From DASYQV01 sp036005125 (GTDB lineage Bacteria; Acidobacteriota; Vicinamibacteria; Vicinamibacterales; UBA2999), in contig DASYQV010000025.1 in NCBI GenBank assembly GCA_036005125.1, forward strand, positions 1-12,010: a stretch of DNA of 12,010 nt. Reading direction: 5' to 3'. Shown here one piece after another: positions 1-6,380 of the stretch (its first letter is position 1; every line of letters starts with the position of its first letter). Position numbers and translations under genes: made by a program. The notes under the pieces are model-generated. The model had not been told where the DNA came from. It saw only the letters and a list, made by a program, of their open reading frames with translations, and ran no database searches.

Positions 1-66
1 GCGCCCGACATCCATCACCCTGAAAACGGCAACGCGCTGTACGTCTTTACGCTGCCAGACAGATAA
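1..66 (+). CDS. C-terminal end of an unidentified protein (5' part outside window)
   Basis: Frame 1 is open from the first base and ends with TAA at 64-66, giving 21 residues that finish GNALYVFTLPDR. The rhythm (polar turn, then a short hydrophobic strand, then a charged end) would suit the last blade of a TolB/WD40-like beta-propeller, which is common at the end of exported or kinase-linked proteins in such genomes, but 21 residues cannot prove a family. The next gene on the same strand starts 122 bases later behind its own strong ribosome site. The gap 67-188 holds only that ribosome site and weak short inverted repeats; I see no clear terminator in it. Confidence 0.5.
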   Translation, partial: APDIHHPENGNALYVFTLPDR

Positions 67-188
67 CCTGTCCGGCCTCCCGAGATCATCCGGACGGCCG
101 AAGCACACGATCCGTCTACGCGGAGAGAGCGGAGATCGCTCGGAAATCACACGCAGAACGCAGAGAGGCACACGTCAGGAGGCACGAG

Positions 189-923
189 ATGCGATCGGCA
201 CGAGCGTGGGCAGTGCTCTTCGTATTGGCGAACATCAACACATCCGCTGCTCAGGAACAGGAGGCTCCCAGCATTTTTCTCGATGGGGCCGGGTTTGTGA
301 GCTTCGAGCGAACGGCGCAGCTGAGATATCAGACACCCGTGGTGACGCCCCTCTTGACTGGCCGATATGAGACGCCCGTGATGACGCCCCTCTTGACCGG
401 CCGCGATGCGAGCGGGAACGTTGCGGGCGGAGGCTTCGCGATCGGCACGTTCCTGGGTCCTCGCGTGAGCGTGCGACTCGAGGCCGCGTTTCCCGCGAGC
501 CTGACCTCGAGTTATGCGACGAGGTCGGGCATCATCTACTCTTCCCCATTCGGACGCATACCGGAGGTGATCCCGAGTCGCGTAGAGGATCAGTTCCGGC
601 AGCGAAGCGCAGCCGTATTGCTTGGTTACCACACCGGAAGGCGGCATCGCGTTCGGCTCGGCTTTCTGGCCGGAGTGGCCATCCGGTGGGAACAACAGCG
701 CAGCCGCACCGAGCAGACCGTCCCGGCGTTCGTGCCGGTCGTCCCGTTAATCATCCAACGGAGCGATGTGACCGCCACGACGTACCGCCCCGCGCCAGCG
801 GTCGGCATCGATGCCGACATCGCGATGGTGCGTCATGTAAGTCTGGTGCCGCAGATGCGGGTCCAGGCGATTGCCGGCCTGCTCAGCCTGCGGCCGGGGA
901 TTGCCGTGCGCTGGATTCCGTAG
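189..923 (+). CDS. Exported protein of unknown function, probable small outer-membrane beta-barrel
   Basis: The ATG at 189 follows a perfect AGGAGG (177-182) by six bases, so the start is well supported. The 244-residue product begins with a signal peptide: basic MRSAR, a hydrophobic stretch to about residue 17, then a likely cleavage at SAA|QEQ near residue 21. The mature part has alternating polar/hydrophobic stretches such as VSVRLEAAF, AAVLLGYHTG and VRLGFLAGVAIRW, separated by loops, and ends on a strand closing in RPGIAVRWIP with an aromatic residue near the C-terminus. This is typical of 8- to 10-stranded outer-membrane barrels (the OmpA/OmpW-like size class). No catalytic motif is visible. 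Residues 47-72 are a duplicated 13-residue unit lying in what should be an extracellular loop. The function is unknown; the barrel call is inference from pattern and length. Confidence 0.8.
   Translation: MRSARAWAVLFVLANINTSAAQEQEAPSIFLDGAGFVSFERTAQLRYQTPVVTPLLTGRYETPVMTPLLTGRDASGNVAGGGFAIGTFLGPRVSVRLEAAFPASLTSSYATRSGIIYSSPFGRIPEVIPSRVEDQFRQRSAAVLLGYHTGRRHRVRLGFLAGVAIRWEQQRSRTEQTVPAFVPVVPLIIQRSDVTATTYRPAPAVGIDADIAMVRHVSLVPQMRVQAIAGLLSLRPGIAVRWIP
327..404 (+). repeat. Two tandem 39-bp units inside the barrel-protein gene
   Basis: Unit 1 (327-365) and unit 2 (366-404) differ at five of 39 positions and encode YQTPVVTPLLTGR and YETPVMTPLLTGR. The length is a multiple of three, so copy number can change without breaking the frame. 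Only two protein positions differ (Q/E and V/M), fewer than the DNA differences, which suggests the peptide has been kept under selection. Confidence 0.85.
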
Positions 924-925
924 GT

Positions 926-976
926 CGTAGCCGGGTCTTCAGACCCGGTGCGCCGCATCTGAAGATGCGGCCTACG
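926..976 (+). repeat. Bipartite hairpin repeat, copy A
   Basis: Two adjacent hairpins are enclosed by a short outer inverted repeat (CGTAG at 926-930, CTACG at 972-976). Hairpin 1 is CCGGGTCT/AGACCCGG (931-938 and 941-948) with a two-base loop. Hairpin 2 is GCCGCATCT/AGATGCGGC (952-960 and 963-971) with a two-base loop. The copy begins three bases after the stop of the barrel gene, so it would lie in that mRNA's 3' end and could act as a transcript-end structure, but there is no U-tract. Other copies are at 1553, 3301, 3367, 7908 and 9779. Confidence 0.85.
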
Positions 977-1023
977 TCAACTCAAGGCGTGCAGATGCTG
1001 CCGGCGCCGCGCGGTCCGCGCGT

Positions 1024-1029
1024 TATACT
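1024..1029 (+). promoter_or_regulatory. Candidate -10 box for a leaderless transcript of the 94-residue protein
   Basis: TATACT matches the TATAAT consensus at five of six positions and ends eight bases before the ATG at 1038. Transcription would then begin at about 1036-1038, leaving no room for a ribosome site, and none is seen. No convincing -35 hexamer lies 16-18 bases upstream, where the sequence is solid GC. This is a pattern match only. Confidence 0.35.
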
Positions 1030-1037
1030 GGCCGGCT

Positions 1038-1322
1038 ATGCCGTTGGCGTCGTGGTTGTTCGTCAAGGATGGGGAGAGTATCTGGATTGAGCGCCCACAC
1101 GGTTACGCGATGATCGTTGCGGGGCCAGGTACGGCGCGCGAGGAGCACGACTTTCCGAACGAAGAGGCCATGGAGGCGTTTCAGGTCGCGCTCGTGGAGC
1201 GGCTCGCAGAGGCGGGATGGTTCCTCTGGGGTGTCGACCGGGAACGTCGAAGCGGCCGGGATCGACGGGGTACGGGCCGCAACACGCCGGACAGACGCCG
1301 GCCGATTACTCGCACCCGCTAG
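1038..1322 (+). CDS. Small soluble protein of unknown function with a basic C-terminal tail
   Basis: The product has 94 residues. Residues 1-70 look like a compact alpha/beta domain: WLFVKDGESIWIERP and YAMIVAGPG strands, then an acidic helix (EEAMEAFQVALVERLAEAGW) ending at WFLWGVDRE. The tail from about residue 69 is rich in arginine, including RERRSGRDRR, and could bind nucleic acid or simply be disordered. There is no signal peptide or membrane segment, unlike almost every other product in the window. The ATG at 1038 has no upstream Shine-Dalgarno sequence but follows a -10-like TATACT, so leaderless translation is likely. I believe it is real because of its sensible amphipathic pattern and because similar short proteins feel familiar from acidobacterial genomes, but I cannot name a family. 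Confidence 0.65.
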   Translation: MPLASWLFVKDGESIWIERPHGYAMIVAGPGTAREEHDFPNEEAMEAFQVALVERLAEAGWFLWGVDRERRSGRDRRGTGRNTPDRRRPITRTR

Positions 1323-1323
1323 C

Positions 1324-1342
1324 GGGATCGCCCGATCCCTTT
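1324..1342 (+). terminator. Possible weak intrinsic terminator after the 94-residue protein
   Basis: Directly after the stop codon (1320-1322) lies GGGATC/GATCCC (1324-1329 and 1334-1339) with a GCCC loop, followed by TTTG. The six-pair stem suits an intrinsic terminator, but the T-tract is only three bases. A second, overlapping inverted repeat (CCCTT/AAGGG around 1337-1356) may compete with it. Confidence 0.35.
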
Positions 1343-1346
1343 GTGG

Positions 1347-1490
1347 CTACGAAGGGGAGCCGCCGGCGTCCGCGGCCGGGAGGCTGTAGCGGGTCATCAG
1401 ATGCAGGACCAGCGAAAGCAGGCCCTTTCCGCTGGCGACCGCCACTGCAGACGAGGTGAGGAGTATCGCGCCGAGAGCAATCTGGTCCAT
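1347..1490 (-). other. Possible small membrane protein or 3' remnant of a membrane-protein gene
   Basis: The minus-strand frame ending with TAG at 1347-1349 reads like a natural membrane protein: a hydrophobic stretch LGAILLTSSAVAVA, a short GKG turn, then LLSLVLHLM followed by a polar tail. An ATG at 1488-1490 gives 47 residues but has no ribosome site. The same style continues upstream in frame (LLWGLSGGLQFFEHRP) as far as repeat copy B at 1553, with no good start codon. The reading frame may therefore be the tail of a longer gene whose 5' part was lost at the repeat. It could also be chance in GC-rich DNA. Confidence 0.25.
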
Positions 1491-1552
1491 TGACCACACT
1501 ATCGGCCGATGCTCGAAAAACTGCAGGCCCCCGGAAAGCCCCCACAGGAGTT

Positions 1553-1619
1553 GTACGTAGGCCGAGTCTTCAGACCCGGCGCAGCGAATGGGCCGCATCT
1601 AAAGATGCGGCCTACGTAC
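1553..1619 (+). repeat. Bipartite hairpin repeat, copy B
   Basis: The outer arms are longer here: GTACGTAGGCC (from 1553) pairs with GGCCTACGTAC (ending 1619). Hairpin 1 occupies 1562-1579 and has one mismatch (CCGAGTCT against AGACCCGG). Hairpin 2 (1592-1611) is perfect, with loop AA. The spacer between them (CGCAGCGAATGG) is longer than in copy A. The folded form would be a three-way junction. Confidence 0.85.
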
Positions 1620-1640
1620 AAAAGATGCGGCCTACGTACA
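1601..1640 (+). repeat. Exact 20-bp tandem duplication of the right end of copy B
   Basis: Positions 1601-1620 and 1621-1640 are identical. Each carries the right arm of hairpin 2 plus the right outer arm (AAAGATGCGG then CCTACGTACA). The lack of any difference points to a recent slippage or recombination event. Confidence 0.9.
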
Positions 1641-1841
1641 CAGCCGTAGGCAGCGCAGTGTCGTCAAACCCGGACACCGGCGTGCTCCACCGATGACAAT
1701 GTTCACGAGCGCAGTTGTCACAGAAGTATGGCAACGTCGGTGACGTGCCGCATCTCGGCTATTTAGCACGACGTGCGGTACGTGCCCGGCGCGGGCACAT
1801 ACGTTGCCTTCAGACCCGCGGCCTGCCTGGGAGGTTGTCTC
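1641..1841 (+). promoter_or_regulatory. Intergenic leader upstream of the twin-PEGA gene, with hairpin and repeat fragment
   Basis: No gene is seen here. A strong hairpin GTGCCCG/CGGGCAC with a three-base loop lies at 1782-1798. It is followed by CTTCAGACCC (1808-1817), a ten-base match to the right part of hairpin 1 of the repeat family, which suggests a decayed copy. The ribosome site GGGAGGT (1829-1835) sits six bases before the GTG start at 1842. The open frame extends upstream to an ATG at 1773, but that stretch encodes only this structured sequence. I find no convincing promoter hexamers. Confidence 0.4.
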
Positions 1842-2642
1842 GTGACTCGCATCAAGGTGACGACCGGCATCGCGTGCGTCCTGGCAGCCGGTCTACTCCT
1901 CTCGCCGATCGACGCTCAGGCCCAGTGGCGCCGCGGCCGGGGTCCCGTTCGATCAGTCGTGGTCGTGGGCGGCTATTACAGCCCATGGTTCTATGACCCG
2001 TGGTACGGCTACCCGTACTGGGGGTATCCGCCGTACTACTACGGCGCGTCATACGGCCAGTTTGCTTCTCTCCGGATTCAGGTCGAGCCGCGCCAGACGG
2101 AGGTGTTCATCGACGGCTATTACGCCGGCATCGTCGATGACTTCGACGGTCTGTTCCAGCGCCTGCGGGCCGAGCCCGGCGATCACGAGCTCGTGTTGTA
2201 TCTCGACGGATACCGCAGCGTGCATCAGAGGATTTATCTGCAGCCCGGCGCGACGTTCCGGGTCCGGCACACGATGGTACCGCTCCAGCCCGGGGACACA
2301 CCGGATACGCGTCCCGTGGCGCCCGCGGGTCCACCGCGACCCGGCGCGCCGTATCCCTACCCACCTCCGCGTGCACCCCAGCCCGGCCCGCCCCAATCCG
2401 GCCCGGCTCGCACCTCGGAGTTCGGCACCCTCGCCGTTCGCGTGCAGCCTGGCGACACAGAAGTGTTCGTCGACGGCGAGCGCTGGGAGGTTTCCGGATC
2501 CGACCAGCGCCTGATCATTCAGTTGCCGGCCGGTGAGCACCGGGTCGAGATCCGCAAGAGCGGGTTCGACCCGTTCACCTCGACGGTCGTGGTTCGTGCT
2601 GGCGAGACCGTGCCGGTCAACGTCAGCCTGTCACGGAAGTGA
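1842..2642 (+). CDS. Exported protein with two PEGA domains
   Basis: The product has 266 residues. I chose the GTG at 1842 because GGGAGGT lies six bases upstream and because it starts a clean signal peptide (VTRIK, then a hydrophobic core to about residue 22, cleavage near AQA|QWRR). A Tyr/Trp/Pro/Gly-rich segment follows at about residues 45-68 (repeated WYGYPYWGYPP style). The first PEGA domain spans about 72-145 (VEPRQTEVFIDGYYAG, then EPGDHELVLYLDGYRS). A proline-rich linker covers about 155-190. A second PEGA domain spans about 195-263 (VQPGDTEVFVDGERW, then LPAGEHRVEIRKSGF). PEGA domains are surface or envelope-associated beta modules, often in peptidoglycan- or S-layer-linked proteins; no enzyme motif is present. 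The next gene begins eight bases after the stop and is probably cotranscribed. Confidence 0.85.
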   Translation: MTRIKVTTGIACVLAAGLLLSPIDAQAQWRRGRGPVRSVVVVGGYYSPWFYDPWYGYPYWGYPPYYYGASYGQFASLRIQVEPRQTEVFIDGYYAGIVDDFDGLFQRLRAEPGDHELVLYLDGYRSVHQRIYLQPGATFRVRHTMVPLQPGDTPDTRPVAPAGPPRPGAPYPYPPPRAPQPGPPQSGPARTSEFGTLAVRVQPGDTEVFVDGERWEVSGSDQRLIIQLPAGEHRVEIRKSGFDPFTSTVVVRAGETVPVNVSLSRK

Positions 2643-2650
2643 GGACGCGC

Positions 2651-3292
2651 ATGAAGACGTTCGTGCTTCTCGTGATGTTGTTCTCTGTGCCATCTGCGGC
2701 GCTCGCGCAGCCGTCGGCGCCGCCTCGAACGCAGGGACCGCTGGTCCTCGAACGAATCGAGAACGACGTCGTCCTTGCTCTCGACTATAAGGTCACCGAC
2801 GTCGACCATCGTACTGGCCAACTGGTCGGTGGTTACGGGGGGTGGCTGGCGCAGGACACGCTGCTTATTGGCGGCGGCGTGTATACGCTCGCCAACCCCT
2901 CGAGAGATTTTGAGCTCACGTACGGCGGTGTCCTGATCGGGTGGACGATGCCGGCGGAGCACCGGATCCAGTTCGGCGCGCGGGGCCTCGTTGGAATCGG
3001 AACGACCACGCTCGGCACCGATATCGAGCAGGTGAGGTTCGGCGGCCGCGCGGGCAACGTGGACCCGCGGGGTCGATTCGACGCGCGCATCCAGGCGGCC
3101 GCTCCGACAACGGTCCGCGTGCGGCTGCGGGACGATTTCTTCGTCTTCGAGCCGCAGCTCACGCTGGTCACGAAGCTCACGCGCGCGATCACCGTGCACT
3201 GGAATGGAGGCTATCGCGTGACCGGTTACAGCAGCCTGGACGACAGGCTGAATGGTCCGTCCGGCAGCGTCGCGCTGCAATTCGGATTCTGA
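2651..3292 (+). CDS. Exported protein of unknown function, probable outer-membrane beta-barrel
   Basis: The ATG at 2651 follows GAGGA (2641-2645) by five bases, and the upstream stop TGA lies at 2640-2642. A GTG at 2639 overlapping that stop is a weaker alternative. The 213-residue product starts with a textbook signal peptide (MKTF, hydrophobic core, cleavage at ALA|QPSA near residue 20). The mature part alternates strand-like segments and turns (VLALDYKVTDV, DTLLIGGGVYTLA, HRIQFGARGLVGIG, FVFEPQLTLVTKL) and ends on GSVALQFGF with a terminal phenylalanine, the usual signal for insertion of outer-membrane barrels. The tight spacing to the PEGA gene suggests an operon, perhaps a surface protein plus its outer-membrane partner; that pairing is inference. 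No family is recognised. Confidence 0.8.
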   Translation: MKTFVLLVMLFSVPSAALAQPSAPPRTQGPLVLERIENDVVLALDYKVTDVDHRTGQLVGGYGGWLAQDTLLIGGGVYTLANPSRDFELTYGGVLIGWTMPAEHRIQFGARGLVGIGTTTLGTDIEQVRFGGRAGNVDPRGRFDARIQAAAPTTVRVRLRDDFFVFEPQLTLVTKLTRAITVHWNGGYRVTGYSSLDDRLNGPSGSVALQFGF

Positions 3293-3300
3293 CCGCGGTG

Positions 3301-3360
3301 ACGCAGGCCGCATCTTCAGATGCGGCCACTGGGCCGGGTCTAAAGCCCCGGCCTACGTAC
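3301..3360 (-). repeat. Bipartite hairpin repeat, copy C1 (reverse order)
   Basis: The order is reversed relative to copies A and B: hairpin 2 comes first (3306-3327, perfect ten-pair stem, loop TC), then hairpin 1 (3332-3353, one mismatch, loop AA). It begins eight bases after the stop of the upstream barrel gene. Its right outer arm CCTACGTAC (3352-3360) pairs with GTACGTAGG (3367-3375) of copy C2, creating a further nine-pair hairpin across the junction. Confidence 0.85.
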
Positions 3361-3366
3361 GTCGCT

Positions 3367-3440
3367 GTACGTAGGCCGCATCTTTAGATGCGGCCCAGCC
3401 TGGATGCGGCTGGCGCCGGGTCTGAAGACCCGGCCTGCGT
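3367..3440 (-). repeat. Bipartite hairpin repeat, copy C2 (reverse order)
   Basis: Hairpin 2 occupies 3374-3395 (perfect, loop TT). A third small hairpin CCAGCC/GGCTGG (3395-3400 and 3408-3413) fills the spacer, and hairpin 1 follows at 3416-3433 (perfect, loop GA). The copy ends 12 bases before the stop codon of the TonB-dependent receptor. Together C1 and C2 fill almost the whole 159-base space between two convergent genes, where they could stop transcription from both sides, although neither has a T-tract. Confidence 0.85.
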
Positions 3441-3451
3441 AACCTCGCAAC

Positions 3452-6241
3452 TCACCGATTCAACCTCACATTCAGCCGCGCGAAATAGGAACCGCCGTTG
3501 ATGCCGAACGGCAGCGTCTCCCACCCATACCGGAATCCGAGCTGCGGAAATGGAAACGCCCGGACGGGATCCCAGAGATCCGGATACACGTTGAAGACGT
3601 TGAGCGCTCCGACCGTCAGCGTCAGACGGTTCCTCTGCAGCGGCACGGTCACCAGAAAGTCGGTCAGCCATTTGCCGCCCCACGTCTGCGCGAATCCGGG
3701 TGTGAACCCTTCCCCTGAAACCTCACCGAAGTAGTTGGCGCGGACGTTGGCCCTCCAGAATCCGCGATTGTACGTGCCGCTCAGCACGAAGTGCCGGCCC
3801 GGCTGACCCTTCTCGATCAACGTCACCTGGGCCTCGTCGAAGAGGACCTCCGGCGGCAGAATAGGCGACGACGATCTCCGCGCCTGCACCCCGGTGTCGT
3901 TGAAGTTGAACGCGCCTTCCAGCGTGAGCGACGAGTTCCGCGGGAGCGCCCAGTCGTACAACGCGACGATGTCCACGCCGTTGGTTCGTGTGTCGATCGC
4001 GTTGGTGAAGAACTGCACCTGGCCGCCACCGGGGACATACCGATCCAGGATGGCCGTAATCGGGCAGCGGCTGGCGCTGAACGGGACGCCGCAGGTGGCG
4101 GGATTCTCCGGCTGGACGTTGCTGGAAAAGACGATGCGGTCGTCGATGTCGATTCGATAGAGGTCCACGGTGAGCCGGAACGTCGCTGTCGGCGTGAAGA
4201 CGACTCCGCCGGAGAAGTTCGTCGACGTTTCTTCCTTGAGCGGCGGAATGCCGAAGTCGGCGGTGACGGGGCTGGCCTGACGCGCCGTCAGCGTGTCGGT
4301 GAGAACGCCCGCGGCGTTCAGATTGGTCGATCGCAGGCTGAAGAACTTCTGCTGGACGCTCGGCGCGCGGAAGCCGGTCGAGGCGGTCCCGCGCACGGAA
4401 AACCGATCGGTGAAGATGACCCGTCCCGAGACCTTGCCGGTCACGGTGTTGCCGAAGTCGGAATAGTGCTCGTAGCGAACGGCGGCTCCGCCGAGGAACA
4501 TCCTGGCGAACTGGGACTCGACATCGAGGTACAGCGCTGCGTTGTTGCGGCTCTCGTCGACCGCCGTGCTGGGATCGAATCCAGGAAAGCCTTGCGTGCC
4601 GGGCAGCGCGATGCCGCCGTTCTGATCGAGAATGCGAATGCTGCGGTCGTTCGTGCGGCCGTATTCGTAGGAGACTTCCGCGCCCGGCTCAATCGAGTAG
4701 CCTTCCCGCCGCCATTCGGCGCCGGTCGCGACGTTCAACGGCCCTGCCCCGATCCCCCAGTTCACGATGCCGGCGAAGTCCAGGTTCAAGCCGGCCTGAT
4801 CGTACTTGAGCGTCCCGGTGTCGGCCGCGGTGGGCGATTCGCGGAAGCGCGGTCCCGTCGGAGTGTTCCGATCGAGCGGCTCCTGGTAGTAACTGACGTT
4901 CACCGTGTTCTCCTCGCGGAACTTGAAGCGGCTCAGACCGAAGTTCGCGCTCGCGTCGTACCGCCATTGGCTGGCAAAGACGCCTCGATACCCGGCGGTT
5001 GCGGACGCGTCGGTTGGCTGCGTGACAATCGTCGGCAGGAAGCCGCTCGGGTAGACGTCCGGCACTGTCCGGCCGTCGCCGCGGCTTCGAAAGAATCCCG
5101 AGGAATTGCCCTTCCGGTACGAATACCCGCCGAAGGCGTACGCCGCGCCGCCGCGCGTTCCGACGGGAAACTCCGCGTTCACAAATGTGGCGACGTCCTT
5201 GGCGATCGGATCGCCGATGCGTTGAACGACGCTCGGCGGGCTCACGCGGAGCGAATCGAGAGTGGCACGGTTGGTCTCGCCGCGATCGCGATACTCGGCC
5301 GTGACGTTCACGAATCCGCCGGCGCCGACCCTGAAGCCCTGGTTGATGGCGCCCAGGAATCTCCGGCCGTGCCCGGTCTGCGCATCGGGGCTGATTCCAG
5401 CCAGCAACTGCGGATTCTCGTCGTACTGCTGGCCCGCCTCGAATGTGATCTCCGTACCGGTCTGTCGCTTCAGGATGAAGTTGATCACGCCGGCAATGGC
5501 GTCGGAGCCATATTGCGCGGTGGCGCCGTCGCGCAGCACCTCGACGCGATCGATCGCGGAAGCCGGAATCGTGTTGATGTCGTAGCCCGCAGTCCCACGC
5601 CCGACGGTCTGCTGGATGTGGATGAGCGCTGTCTGGTGACGACGCTTGCCGTTGAGGAGGAGCAGTGTCTGGTCGGGGCCGAGCGAGCGCAAGGTGGCCG
5701 GTCGAATGATATCGGTGCCGTCGCTGATCGTCGTCGTCGTGAAGTTCACCGACGGCGCCAGGAGCTGCAGGATCTTGCCCATCTCGGTGGCACCGGTGCT
5801 CTGCAGGATTTCGGAGTCGAGGACGTCGACCGGTGCGGGCGTCTCGATCGCGGTGCGGCCCATCACGCGCGTGCCGGTCACCGTGATCGATTCCTCGAGC
5901 CGCGCCTGGAGGGTGAGATCGACCGTGGCGCTGGCGCCCGAGGCGACGCGCACATCTTTCTGCGCGGCTCTTCCGAAGCCCGGGAAATCGGCGGACACCG
6001 TGTAGAGGCCCGGTCGCAGATTGGCGACCGTGTAGGTGCCGTCGGATCCGGAGCTCACCCCACGTGCGGCGCCGGTCTCCTGGCGGGTAATCGTCACCGC
6101 GGCGCCGGGCACGACGGCGCCAAGCACGTCGCGGACGACGCCGGTGATCGTGCCGGTCTGAGGCTGGGCGAGGACCGCCGTCGCCAGCAGGTTGACGAGG
6201 ATTCCACACGCGAGCGGGACGGCAGGTCGTGGCACGAGCAT
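3452..6241 (-). CDS. TonB-dependent outer-membrane receptor with N-terminal carboxypeptidase-regulatory domain
   Basis: The ATG at 6241 (minus strand) follows GGAGG by five bases and opens a signal peptide (cleavage at VLA|QPQ, about residue 25), giving 929 residues; the frame stays open upstream but without such a start. Residues 30-112 form a carboxypeptidase-regulatory-like beta-sandwich (GTITGVVRD, then GTYTVANLRPGLYTV). The plug spans about 115-265, with a TonB-box-like EESITVTGTR, the LLLLNGKRRH loop and the diagnostic VEVLRDGATAQYGSDAIAGV. The rest is the 22-stranded barrel, with PSVQQKFFSLR and FNFNDTGV-like strands. Such receptors import large or scarce substrates (siderophores, glycans, peptides) with energy from TonB/ExbBD; the substrate cannot be read from sequence. 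Oddly, the chain ends FARLNVRLNR rather than on an aromatic residue. It is transcribed divergently from the metallo-beta-lactamase-fold gene. Confidence 0.93.
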   Translation of the reverse strand: MLVPRPAVPLACGILVNLLATAVLAQPQTGTITGVVRDVLGAVVPGAAVTITRQETGAARGVSSGSDGTYTVANLRPGLYTVSADFPGFGRAAQKDVRVASGASATVDLTLQARLEESITVTGTRVMGRTAIETPAPVDVLDSEILQSTGATEMGKILQLLAPSVNFTTTTISDGTDIIRPATLRSLGPDQTLLLLNGKRRHQTALIHIQQTVGRGTAGYDINTIPASAIDRVEVLRDGATAQYGSDAIAGVINFILKRQTGTEITFEAGQQYDENPQLLAGISPDAQTGHGRRFLGAINQGFRVGAGGFVNVTAEYRDRGETNRATLDSLRVSPPSVVQRIGDPIAKDVATFVNAEFPVGTRGGAAYAFGGYSYRKGNSSGFFRSRGDGRTVPDVYPSGFLPTIVTQPTDASATAGYRGVFASQWRYDASANFGLSRFKFREENTVNVSYYQEPLDRNTPTGPRFRESPTAADTGTLKYDQAGLNLDFAGIVNWGIGAGPLNVATGAEWRREGYSIEPGAEVSYEYGRTNDRSIRILDQNGGIALPGTQGFPGFDPSTAVDESRNNAALYLDVESQFARMFLGGAAVRYEHYSDFGNTVTGKVSGRVIFTDRFSVRGTASTGFRAPSVQQKFFSLRSTNLNAAGVLTDTLTARQASPVTADFGIPPLKEETSTNFSGGVVFTPTATFRLTVDLYRIDIDDRIVFSSNVQPENPATCGVPFSASRCPITAILDRYVPGGGQVQFFTNAIDTRTNGVDIVALYDWALPRNSSLTLEGAFNFNDTGVQARRSSSPILPPEVLFDEAQVTLIEKGQPGRHFVLSGTYNRGFWRANVRANYFGEVSGEGFTPGFAQTWGGKWLTDFLVTVPLQRNRLTLTVGALNVFNVYPDLWDPVRAFPFPQLGFRYGWETLPFGINGGSYFARLNVRLNR

Positions 6242-6380
6242 GAGAGCCTCCGGTGCTGAGAGGGCCCGGGCAATCGGGCGATTCTGAGTCCCGGCGTCGG
6301 CGACTTCAAGCTGATTTGCGCGACCTCGCCGAATCGTGATGCAGATGGAGTAATCTTCCGCACGGATGCGAGGTGTGCTT
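6242..6380. promoter_or_regulatory. Divergent control region between receptor and hydrolase genes
   Basis: The 139 bases separate the starts of two divergent genes and must hold both promoters. GCCCG/CGGGC (about 6264-6279, six-base loop) could form a hairpin in the receptor's leader, shortly before its GGAGG. A -10-like TAATCT faces the hydrolase gene. I see no clear operator palindrome and no recognisable -35 element in either direction. Confidence 0.45.
6351..6356 (+). promoter_or_regulatory. Candidate -10 box for the metallo-beta-lactamase-fold gene
   Basis: TAATCT lies nine bases before an in-frame ATG at 6366, the same geometry as TATACT before 1038. If used, it would give a leaderless transcript starting near 6363-6366, with GAGGTG then still available for the second ATG at 6381. 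No -35 match is visible. Confidence 0.3.

Noticed and set aside
147..1090. Overlapping frames at 147-695 (minus) and 686-1090 (plus)
   Set aside because: Both overlap the well-supported barrel gene in other frames; the second runs through repeat copy A and encodes only repeat-derived sequence at its end.
3791..6259. 822-residue plus-strand open frame opposite the TonB-dependent receptor
   Set aside because: It is a shadow of the receptor gene in GC-rich DNA: rich in Arg, Gly, Ala and Val, with no domain pattern and no ribosome site, while the minus strand encodes an unmistakable receptor.
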